DNA of 64,000 nt from contig CALFER010000017.1 in NCBI GenBank assembly GCA_937951895.1, positions 1 through 64,000 of the forward strand, in the 5' to 3' direction. The notes below the pieces were generated by a model, which saw only the letters and a list, made by a program, of their open reading frames with translations, was not told the DNA's origin and searched no databases. The DNA comes from an uncultured bacterium. Lineage in GTDB: Bacteria > CSSED10-310 > CALFER01. The translations under genes and the position numbers were made by a program. Shown one piece after another: positions 25,732 to 33,009 of this stretch (position 1 is its first letter; each line of letters opens with the position of its first letter).

Positions 25732-26630
25732 GACTCCTCCTGATATGGAAACAGATGCCGACCGACCCTGACCCACATTTTATCCGTAACATAGGCAATC
25801 AGAACGATCACGACGAGTACGAGATAGATGTGTTCACGCGGGCCTCTGCGTTGAGCGACGATGATGATTTGTCCCAATCCGCGTTCCGCAGCCACCATCT
25901 CTGCAAGAATGATGTAGGTCCAGCCGATGCCGAATCCCATGCGCATGGCGTTGTAGATTCCCGGGAAAGCCACTCCGAACATGACATAACGGACAGTCTG
26001 CCATTTCGAAGCGCCCAGCGTGGAAGCGGTGCGGAGATACGTTTCATCGACACTGTCTATCGCGCGGATGAAAAGGGGGAGCAGGTATACAAAGAAGGCC
26101 AGCGCGAGAAACATGATTTTCTGTGTTTCGCCGGTGCCGAACAAAGACAGGGTGAGCGGAACGAGAGCGGGGATGGGCAGATAGCCGCCGAATACCGCAA
26201 TCGGATCGAACAAGGCCCGTATTTTCGAGAATGCGCCCATGAGGATACCGAGCGGGAAGGCAACGATCAGACCCGCGATGAAGCCACCCAGAACACGCAA
26301 GGTGCTCGCGATGATGCTGCGCGTCAGCTCTTTCTCGAACCATAACGACTTGAAACTTCCGAGAACTTCCAGCGGAGATGGAAGGATAAGCGGAGAGATC
26401 ATCCTTGATTCGGCTGATCCGGAGGTGATCACGACCCAGAACAGCAACAGAAGCAGGATCGGAATGATTCCGAGAATAATCCTGAGGCTTGGTGGCAGAT
26501 CTTCACGAATTACCAGCAGACAATCGTACCATCGGGTCCGGCGATCGATTCCGCTTCGTCTCTCTCCGGAATGGATGAAGAGTCCCCTGAGAGTCGCAAG
26601 GTTATCCTTCAGACGCTTCAAGTAGCTCAT
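25728..26630 (-). CDS. ABC transporter permease (NitT/TauT type)
   Basis: This is a 300-residue inner-membrane permease with an N-terminal cytoplasmic extension of about 45 residues and six hydrophobic helices. The EAA-like coupling loop TASTLGASKWQTVRYVMFG, which docks to the ATPase, lies near residue 210. The pattern matches the BPD_transp_1 family of nitrate/taurine/sulfonate importers. A GTG two codons upstream is an alternative start, and neither start has a strong ribosome site. It begins 16 bases after the binding-protein/OmpA fusion gene and overlaps the ATPase gene by 4 bases. Confidence 0.9.
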   Translation of the reverse strand: MSYLKRLKDNLATLRGLFIHSGERRSGIDRRTRWYDCLLVIREDLPPSLRIILGIIPILLLLLFWVVITSGSAESRMISPLILPSPLEVLGSFKSLWFEKELTRSIIASTLRVLGGFIAGLIVAFPLGILMGAFSKIRALFDPIAVFGGYLPIPALVPLTLSLFGTGETQKIMFLALAFFVYLLPLFIRAIDSVDETYLRTASTLGASKWQTVRYVMFGVAFPGIYNAMRMGFGIGWTYIILAEMVAAERGLGQIIIVAQRRGPREHIYLVLVVIVLIAYVTDKMWVRVGRHLFPYQEES

Positions 26631-26646
26631 GCTCACAGAATGTCGA

Positions 26647-28380
26647 TCATTGTTCAGGTGGATACACCGAAATCTCGACGCGACGATTCAGCGCATGGTT
26701 TTCAGGAGCTGCCGGATCCGCAGGTTCGTCCCAAGCCTTTCCCTGAACGATGAATTTATTCGGGTCGAACTTGTACTTTTGAATCAAAGCGTTCCGGACT
26801 GCGTTGGCGCGATCGAGTGACAATCGTTCGACTTCCGAACGCGGCGCTTTGCCTTTCATAGAGCCATCGGTGTGCCCGACGACGGCAATCGTGGCTCGTT
26901 CGTACTGCCCGGCGAGCCGTGCGACTGTTTCGAGTGTTGCGGTTGCGCTGGGATCATAGAGGGTATTGGCGATCGGTTTCCCGAATTCATCGTGCTGAGG
27001 CTCGAAGATGTTGGAACTGTTGGGGTAGAAGTTGATTCGGATCGTTTGAGTCAGGATTGGTTTTTCAGCCGATAGTTTCTGATATGTCGTCGGAACGAAA
27101 GTCGTGATGCTTTCGTTCTTCATATCGGCGAATTGTCCTTTGGCGTCGAGCGCTTTGATCACTGAGAAATCCATGACTTCATCGAACCGGGTTGGTGTTC
27201 CGATCAATCCGAGTTCCTTATAGACGAACGTGATGTTTTTCCAGGTTCGTTCGAAGTTTGTCGGCGAGTTGGCGTTCAGGAAGAACTCTTTGTTTTCAGC
27301 GAAGTTAGTTGAATGAGCGTCTGACAGCATCGATTTGACGTCATCGATGGACATCCCGTACCCATCCGCCATCCATTGGATCGCCTGACCTTTGAACGTA
27401 TCGTCCTTGACTGCGCGCATCCCCTTGAAAATTCCCGCAACAAGCCCTTCGACGATGTCAGGATGGTCCTTCGCGAAATCCGCCCGGACAGCCCAGACAT
27501 CCGCAATCAGTTTATTGGCATCCGCGGTGGTGGTCAGGATCCGCGTATTTTTCACTTTTTCCGGGATGTTGTAGATATCCGGCGCCCAGGATACACATGC
27601 ATCGATTTTCGGGTCTGAAACGAATGCGGCAGCCGCTTCGAATGCAGTCGCGGTGAACATATGCTTCACATCGGCGGGCTGGATGCCGGCATTGAGCAAC
27701 AGATTGTTGATGAAGTACTGGGACGGGCTGTTCTGTGCATAGACGATGGTTTTGCCCTTGAGATCCTTGACGGAGGTGATTGAACTGCGAACGACAATCC
27801 CGTCTCCTCCCGAAGACCAGTCGACCTGCTGATAGATACGCGGGGCCGTGCGGGAATCCTTCATCAGTTCAGGGGCGAAGAGCACCATCATATCGAGAGT
27901 GCCCCAGAGAATCTGGCTGTCGCCGGAAGCATAGGCATCGCGTGCGGTGACCGGGTCATCGATCAGTTTCAGATTGACCTTGAAACCGTAATCCTTGAAA
28001 AAGACGCTGTCCTCATTCGGAGCGAAGCCGTGATTGGCTGCAACGATCGGCAGCCATCCGATCCAGACATTGATGGGGAACACGAGGGTCTTGGCAGCAT
28101 CATCCCACTTGTAGTTGCTGACGCCTTTGACGGGAGGCAGTTTTTCGGAAGGAACGTACTTGTATTCGCTGACTGTGGTGATGCCGGAGGTATCCTGGGC
28201 TTCCGCTCCACCCTGCTCCTTTTTGAACTCGTTCATATCGACTTGAGAACTGCCTGGAGTCTGGGCTTTCGGGAAGATTGTATCCTTGAAGAAATACAAT
28301 GCGCCGGCGATACAGGCCACAATGAACACAAATCCGACAAATTTTCCCAACGCGGTGGGTCCGACTTTACCGTTCGACAT
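26647..28380 (-). CDS. Membrane-anchored NitT/TauT-type solute-binding protein fused to an OmpA peptidoglycan-binding domain
   Basis: The 577-residue protein has a single N-terminal helix (about 11-31, LGKFVGFVFIVACIAGALYFF region) without an evident cleavage site, so it is likely anchored in the inner membrane. Residues about 65-400 are a periplasmic binding-protein domain of the NMT1/SsuA type (VFPINVWIGWLPIVAANHG, then DAYASGDSQ and AFVSDPKIDACVSW). Residues about 430-575 are an OmpA-like domain with VVGHTDGS, LSLDRANAVRNALI and NRRVEIS, including the Asp and Arg that hold diaminopimelate. The combination of one helix plus OmpA domain recalls MotB-type stator anchoring. A GAGGAGAAGG ribosome site precedes the ATG. 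It lies 23 bases behind the PspA-like gene. The ligand is unknown. Confidence 0.9.
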   Translation of the reverse strand: MSNGKVGPTALGKFVGFVFIVACIAGALYFFKDTIFPKAQTPGSSQVDMNEFKKEQGGAEAQDTSGITTVSEYKYVPSEKLPPVKGVSNYKWDDAAKTLVFPINVWIGWLPIVAANHGFAPNEDSVFFKDYGFKVNLKLIDDPVTARDAYASGDSQILWGTLDMMVLFAPELMKDSRTAPRIYQQVDWSSGGDGIVVRSSITSVKDLKGKTIVYAQNSPSQYFINNLLLNAGIQPADVKHMFTATAFEAAAAFVSDPKIDACVSWAPDIYNIPEKVKNTRILTTTADANKLIADVWAVRADFAKDHPDIVEGLVAGIFKGMRAVKDDTFKGQAIQWMADGYGMSIDDVKSMLSDAHSTNFAENKEFFLNANSPTNFERTWKNITFVYKELGLIGTPTRFDEVMDFSVIKALDAKGQFADMKNESITTFVPTTYQKLSAEKPILTQTIRINFYPNSSNIFEPQHDEFGKPIANTLYDPSATATLETVARLAGQYERATIAVVGHTDGSMKGKAPRSEVERLSLDRANAVRNALIQKYKFDPNKFIVQGKAWDEPADPAAPENHALNRRVEISVYPPEQ

Positions 28381-28403
28381 ATTCCTTCTCCTCTTACAAC
28401 GAC

Positions 28404-29144
28404 TCAGGACTGAGGTCCGAGTTCTTTCTGGATCTGCGGTTGAGGCGCCTGTTGTTCCGCTTCAGGTGCGGCGAAACCATACGACGACTCAAACTCCCTC
28501 AGCGCTTGTTCAGCCAACGCTTTTTGTTCGGATTCCTTGAGTTCGACTTCCTTCGTATCCACACCGGACGCCGCAACTCGTGCGCGTCCGGCAGCCTTAT
28601 CCCGACGTTCCTCGAGATGTTCTTCCATGCGATTGAGCGTATCTCCGGATCCGCCGATGCTCGAGATCATTCCGGCGGCCATCTCCTGCAATTCTGCTTG
28701 CGCTTCCAGCATTTCGGTCTCGGTCATCATCCTCTTGAGTTTCTCGATTTTGTTTTTTGCTTCCTGAACACTGACATCTCGGGACTTGATCAGTTTCTTG
28801 TATGTCTCGTCAGCCACCACGAGTTGCTGCCGGTTTTCTTCGAGCTGGCTTTTAATCGTCTGGAGTTCCAAAGCGATCTGACCGGCGATTTCCCGATTGC
28901 CTGCCTTCAGGTTCGCCGCGATTCTCGCCGTGTTCTCTCGTTCCTTCTGCTCCAGTATTTTCACCTGACGGCCAAGTCTCTCGACGAAACCGGCCTGTGT
29001 CGCGAGATTATCATTGAATCGCGCGATCTGTTTTCTGAGATTTTCTTTTTCGGCTTCGATAAGTGCCTGCGGGTTTGAACGTTCAAGCCCGCTGATGAAC
29101 AAACTCAAAAAACCCTTGATCAGATTCGCTAAACGGCTGAACAC
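28404..29144 (-). CDS. PspA/IM30 (Vipp1) family membrane-remodelling protein
   Basis: The 246-residue protein starts at a GTG behind AAAGGGGG. It opens with an amphipathic helix (FSRLANLIKGFLSLFISGLE) like that of PspA and IM30, which binds stressed membranes. Long charged helices from about 25 to 160 form the coiled-coil hairpin (ENLRKQIARFNDNLATQ, LKRMMTETEMLEAQAELQEM). The tail from about 220 is Gln/Pro-rich (APEAEQQAPQPQIQKE). PspA proteins are homologous to ESCRT-III and polymerise on membranes. It is the first gene of the six-gene operon and the only one preceded by a larger spacer. Confidence 0.82.
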   Translation of the reverse strand: MFSRLANLIKGFLSLFISGLERSNPQALIEAEKENLRKQIARFNDNLATQAGFVERLGRQVKILEQKERENTARIAANLKAGNREIAGQIALELQTIKSQLEENRQQLVVADETYKKLIKSRDVSVQEAKNKIEKLKRMMTETEMLEAQAELQEMAAGMISSIGGSGDTLNRMEEHLEERRDKAAGRARVAASGVDTKEVELKESEQKALAEQALREFESSYGFAAPEAEQQAPQPQIQKELGPQS

Positions 29145-29206
29145 GGAAGCCCCCTTTCATGTTACGAACTTGCTTCAAACTCGTGTCGCTGACATCTCAA
29201 CAAGCA

Positions 29207-29235
29207 TTTATAACAAAACGAGCACACTCAAACAA
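29207..29235 (-). promoter_or_regulatory. Possible promoter of the PspA/ABC/OmpA/AAA operon
   Basis: On the minus strand TTGTTT and TATAAA are separated by 17 bases, in the divergent spacer before the GTG at 29144. The -35 element is weak. No sigma-54-type GG-N10-GC element was seen here, although PspA operons in proteobacteria use sigma-54. Confidence 0.3.
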
Positions 29236-29303
29236 CCTCAGGACTCATTCCTGCACCCTTTCAACCGGCTTCAGCGACCGCCATGGAATCCACCGGATAC
29301 AAA

Positions 29304-29332
29304 TTGACGGCTTCCCGGTCATGATGTAGATT
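29304..29332 (+). promoter_or_regulatory. Sigma-70-like promoter for the ammonia-lyase gene
   Basis: TTGACG and TAGATT are separated by 17 bases and lie about 55 bases before the ATG at 29389, which has its own GGGAGG ribosome site. Confidence 0.5.
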
Positions 29333-29388
29333 TTAACGACGTTCTCTGCATGTTTTAATCGAACGGATAACTTTTCAGGGAGGCTTCC

Positions 29389-30912
29389 ATGACAATCATT
29401 CTGGATGGACAGAGTCTGACAATCGAAAAACTGGTGCGCATCGCACGCCATGGGGAAAAGGTCGAACTCGCACCGCAGGCAGTCGATCGGATCAACGCCT
29501 GCAGGCAGATGCTCGAGGAAAAAATCCAGGCGCATGAAATCATGTATGGCGTCAATACCGGAATCGGTGAATTCTCGGAAGTCGTTCTGAACGATGAGCA
29601 GGTTCAGCAATTCCAGAAGTATCTGATTTACAACCATTCCGCGGGAATCGGTGATCCGGCTCCGATCGAATACGTCCGAGGAGCCATGGCGGGACGGATC
29701 AACGTGCATGCCCACGGCAACTCGGGTTGTCGTCTGGAGATCACACAGACTTTCATCGAGATGTTGAACCGGGGTGTGACTCCTGTTGTCTGCCAGAAAG
29801 GATCGGTCGGCGCGTGCGGAGATCTGGCACCGATGTCCCAGATCGCACTGCTGATGATGGGCGAAGGTGAAGCGTACTACAAAGGTGAAAGGCTTCCGGG
29901 TCGGGAGGCATTTGAACGTGCCGGAATCCCGGTGCCCGGCCTGCAGGCTCGCGACGGTCTGGCAGCCATCAATGGATCGAATCTCCTCACCGCCATGGCG
30001 GCAATCCATCTGTATGATGCCAACCGATGGCTCAAGCAGTCGGAAATCGCTGCCGCCATGACACTGGAAGCTCTGTACGCGAACATGAAACCGTACGATG
30101 TGAGACTCCATCAGGTGCGCGGTTTTGCAGGTGCTGTCAGGAGCGCTCGAGCGATCATGAAATGCATCGAAGGAAGCGATCTCGTCACGGGAAAATTCAA
30201 AATCAAGGTACAGGACGCCTACTCCATGCGGTCGACACCTCAGGTTGTCGGAGCTGCGCACGATGCCGTCAAATACGCACGCGAACAGGTCGAAATCGAA
30301 CTCAACGGTGTCGGTGATAACCCCATTTTCCTTCCCGAATATAAACTGACGCTGACCGGCGCCAATTTCCAGGGTTCGCCCGTTTCTTTGCCGATGGATA
30401 TGGTCAGTGCCGCCATCACGATGATCTGTGTCCTGTCGGAACGCCGTCTGAATCGACTCCTGAACCCTGCTCTCAGTATCGGCCTTCCGGCATTTCTCAC
30501 CAAGGGAGCCGGAATGTTTTCAGGCTTGATGCTGAGTCAGTACACGGCCGGAACTCTGATCGTCGAACAGCGGATACTGTCCGTGCCGGCGTCCATTCAG
30601 TCCATCCCGGCGGCCGCCGATCAGGAGGACTTCGTATCGATGGGTATGAATACCTCCATCAAAAACGGTCAGATTCTCGATAACGCCAATGGTGTTCTCG
30701 GGATCGAATTCATCGCGGCCACCCAAGCTCTCGATTTTCGCGAATTCACACCGGGACGCGGTGTTCAGGCCGCCAGGCAGGTCGTTCGGAAACATGTCGC
30801 GCATCTCGACGTCGACCGCCCCTTGTACCCGGACCATACCGTGATGAAAGAGGTCGTCAGGACGGCTGAAATTCTCGAGACTGTTGAGAAGATCATCGGA
30901 AGTCTGGAATAA
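29389..30912 (+). CDS. Aromatic amino acid ammonia-lyase (HAL/PAL/TAL family) with an Ala-Cys-Gly MIO triad
   Basis: The 507-residue enzyme matches the MIO-dependent ammonia-lyase family, which removes ammonia from His, Phe or Tyr to give the corresponding acrylate. Catalytic Tyr53 lies in MYGVNTGIG. The cofactor-forming site reads GSVGACGDLAP, so the usual Ala-Ser-Gly is Ala142-Cys143-Gly144 (codon TGC at 29815-29817). The substrate-selecting pair is Asn82-His83 (LIYNHSAG) where histidine lyases have Ser-His, and the later motif is QEDF (412-415) instead of QEDH. These differences make urocanate formation uncertain. No hut genes are near. Downstream lies a strong terminator, so the gene is transcribed alone. 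Confidence 0.88.
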   Translation: MTIILDGQSLTIEKLVRIARHGEKVELAPQAVDRINACRQMLEEKIQAHEIMYGVNTGIGEFSEVVLNDEQVQQFQKYLIYNHSAGIGDPAPIEYVRGAMAGRINVHAHGNSGCRLEITQTFIEMLNRGVTPVVCQKGSVGACGDLAPMSQIALLMMGEGEAYYKGERLPGREAFERAGIPVPGLQARDGLAAINGSNLLTAMAAIHLYDANRWLKQSEIAAAMTLEALYANMKPYDVRLHQVRGFAGAVRSARAIMKCIEGSDLVTGKFKIKVQDAYSMRSTPQVVGAAHDAVKYAREQVEIELNGVGDNPIFLPEYKLTLTGANFQGSPVSLPMDMVSAAITMICVLSERRLNRLLNPALSIGLPAFLTKGAGMFSGLMLSQYTAGTLIVEQRILSVPASIQSIPAAADQEDFVSMGMNTSIKNGQILDNANGVLGIEFIAATQALDFREFTPGRGVQAARQVVRKHVAHLDVDRPLYPDHTVMKEVVRTAEILETVEKIIGSLE

Positions 30913-30927
30913 ATCGATCTAAACACA

Positions 30928-30962
30928 AACCCCCGGGATTCGCTGATCCGGGGGTTTTTTTT
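30928..30962 (+). terminator. Rho-independent terminator of the ammonia-lyase gene
   Basis: AACCCCCGG (30928-30936) pairs with CCGGGGGTT (30948-30956), with an 11-base loop that can pair further, followed by an eight-base T run. It lies 15 bases after the stop codon and just before the convergent M61 gene. Confidence 0.88.
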
Positions 30963-30974
30963 ATTACTTCCGTT

Positions 30975-32798
30975 TTAGCTGGCGACAACCGCTTTTTCCT
31001 GATCCACCGAGCCGTTCTTCATGAGAAATTCGCTGTGGGGATAGCCCATGACGCCTTGGAATACAATCGTCTGATGCTCAGAAACCGAGGCAGATGGTTT
31101 GAACAGGTATCCCTCCCGGTCCGCCGGTCCCAATACAACGGTCAGTTCTCTGATCTGATCATGACGGGCAATCAGGAATCGAACGGTGGACGATTCCGGG
31201 TATTGCTTCATCAGCGTGTTGAAAACGGAGACATTGTGCACACGGAAACCATCCACGGCCAGAATCTCGTCAAAAGCCTGAAGTCCTGCATTCTGGGCAG
31301 CGCCGTCCCGGTTCACATATGCAGTTATCACCCGATAATTGTGTTCTCGGACGCGCGCTCCCGGTGATCCCGGAATGACGTCGTGCGGCTTCTGATCGGC
31401 GGGCTGCGGCTTCTCCTGCAGATCGATTCCGGCCAGTTTCAGATACTCTTCAAATGGCAGATCACCGATCGCATTCAGGCAATTGTCAAAAAATGCTCTC
31501 AGATCCTGACCGCACAACTCGGACGCAGCGACCTGAACCGTGTCATTGGTGAAGCCGATTTCGTTTTCGAGATAGCATGAGCGGTACAGTGATCGCATCA
31601 GGTCATCCAGCGAATACCGTGCGCGAGTCGCACTCTGGATGATGAGATCCAGGAGGAATGCGATATGGGATCCCTTCAGATAATAGGATATTTCGGCATT
31701 CTGAGTATTCTCGTCCTGTCGGTAGTATTTGATCCAGGTGTCGAAGCTGGCATCTGAGGCGGATTGATGATTTCGTCCGGGAATCAATCGGTATTTATGA
31801 ATGAGTTTCGCGAGTGTCTCGGTGTATTCCTCATGTGTGATCACGCCGGCACGATGCAGGAAAACAAAGTGATAGTAATTGGTAAAGCCCTCCGAGAACC
31901 ATAACCCGCGCGTGTAGGTCTCGTGGAAATAATCCGGCGAGATCAATTCTGCTGGACGGAGGGTCTTGACGTTCCAGGCATGGAACAGCTCGTGTGCGAA
32001 GATCGAAATCGTTTCGATATAGTTGTCTCTCGGTTTGAAATCATGATGTTTGCAGAAAATCAATGTGGAATTCCGGTGTTCGAGTCCCGCATCTTTGTCG
32101 GTCAACAGCATGAAGAAGACGTACCGCTGATATGGAACATGCTGCATCATGTCGATTTCAACCTCGGCGATCCGCCGCAGGTCGTCTATGAATGTGTCCA
32201 GATCGATATTGGCCCTGCCTTCGATGACGAGTTCATGAGGGATATTCCGGGCGATGAATGTGCGCACTTCATGGTTCCCCATCATGATCGGGCAATCCAT
32301 CAACTCGTGGTAATCTCGAGCCAGGAACAGGCCCGTCAATTCATCCCGGGTCATGCCCGTCGTCACATTCCGCCATTGTGTCGGGAGCGAGATTTCTAGC
32401 GAACAGGGATCGCCGGATTTCGGTTCGACCATCATGATCGAAGCTCCCGGATTCAGGATGGCGAACTCCTCACAGATATAACTCGCGTCATCCTCCAGCG
32501 TGAATGCGTAAATGTCATACTCCACACGGCAGGACTTTTCAGGAGGAACGGCGATCGACCAGGTCTGCTTATCGGTTTTTTCCCATGAGATCGGCTTGCC
32601 GTCGAGATCGAATGCCCGGAAGTGCTCGACATCACGGGCAAAGTCATTCAGTTTGTAAGCGCCGGGCAACCAAGTCGGGAGTTTCAGATCGACTGATCCC
32701 GTGGCGATCTCAGAAATTTCAATCATCACATGGTAGTAGTGGTTCCGAGGGTTTGGGATTGCTATCTGATATCTGACATGGGTGTTTTTTTCGTTCAT
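30975..32798 (-). CDS. M61 glycyl aminopeptidase with C-terminal PDZ domain
   Basis: The ATG at 32798 follows GGAGG and gives 607 residues; an upstream extension of about 50 residues is basic and lacks support. The N-terminal beta domain is followed by the thermolysin-like catalytic domain with zinc motif HELFH (269-273) and the distal Glu303 in WFSEGFTNYY. A PDZ domain occupies about 505-590 (VNRDGAAQNAGLQAFDEIL). This is the layout of M61 glycyl aminopeptidases such as the Sphingomonas enzyme. No signal peptide is visible, so it should be cytoplasmic. It is convergent with the ammonia-lyase gene. Confidence 0.92.
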   Translation of the reverse strand: MNEKNTHVRYQIAIPNPRNHYYHVMIEISEIATGSVDLKLPTWLPGAYKLNDFARDVEHFRAFDLDGKPISWEKTDKQTWSIAVPPEKSCRVEYDIYAFTLEDDASYICEEFAILNPGASIMMVEPKSGDPCSLEISLPTQWRNVTTGMTRDELTGLFLARDYHELMDCPIMMGNHEVRTFIARNIPHELVIEGRANIDLDTFIDDLRRIAEVEIDMMQHVPYQRYVFFMLLTDKDAGLEHRNSTLIFCKHHDFKPRDNYIETISIFAHELFHAWNVKTLRPAELISPDYFHETYTRGLWFSEGFTNYYHFVFLHRAGVITHEEYTETLAKLIHKYRLIPGRNHQSASDASFDTWIKYYRQDENTQNAEISYYLKGSHIAFLLDLIIQSATRARYSLDDLMRSLYRSCYLENEIGFTNDTVQVAASELCGQDLRAFFDNCLNAIGDLPFEEYLKLAGIDLQEKPQPADQKPHDVIPGSPGARVREHNYRVITAYVNRDGAAQNAGLQAFDEILAVDGFRVHNVSVFNTLMKQYPESSTVRFLIARHDQIRELTVVLGPADREGYLFKPSASVSEHQTIVFQGVMGYPHSEFLMKNGSVDQEKAVVAS

Positions 32799-32954
32799 AC
32801 TGCGTGCCTCCAGGAATCGTTTGATCCGCAACCGTCGAAAAGGTGACAGCGGTCGGGTTGTATTTCGTTCAGTTCGGCGAGATATGTATCGAATGCAGTT
32901 GCCCTTTGCATTCGCGAGGCGCACCGTATCGAAGCGAAAGCGGTGTGTCAAGCA

Positions 32955-32992
32955 CGAAAAAGAAGCGCCCGGAGTCCTGCGACGCCGGGCGC
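32955..32992 (-). terminator. Rho-independent terminator of the C25 protease gene
   Basis: On the minus strand GCGCCCGG (32992-32985) and CCGGGCGC (32972-32965) form a perfect 8-bp GC-rich stem with a 12-base loop, followed by a T-rich tract TTCTTTTTC. It begins 18 bases after the stop codon at 33010. Confidence 0.8.
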
Positions 32993-33009
32993 GAATCAGT
33001 CTGTATCGG

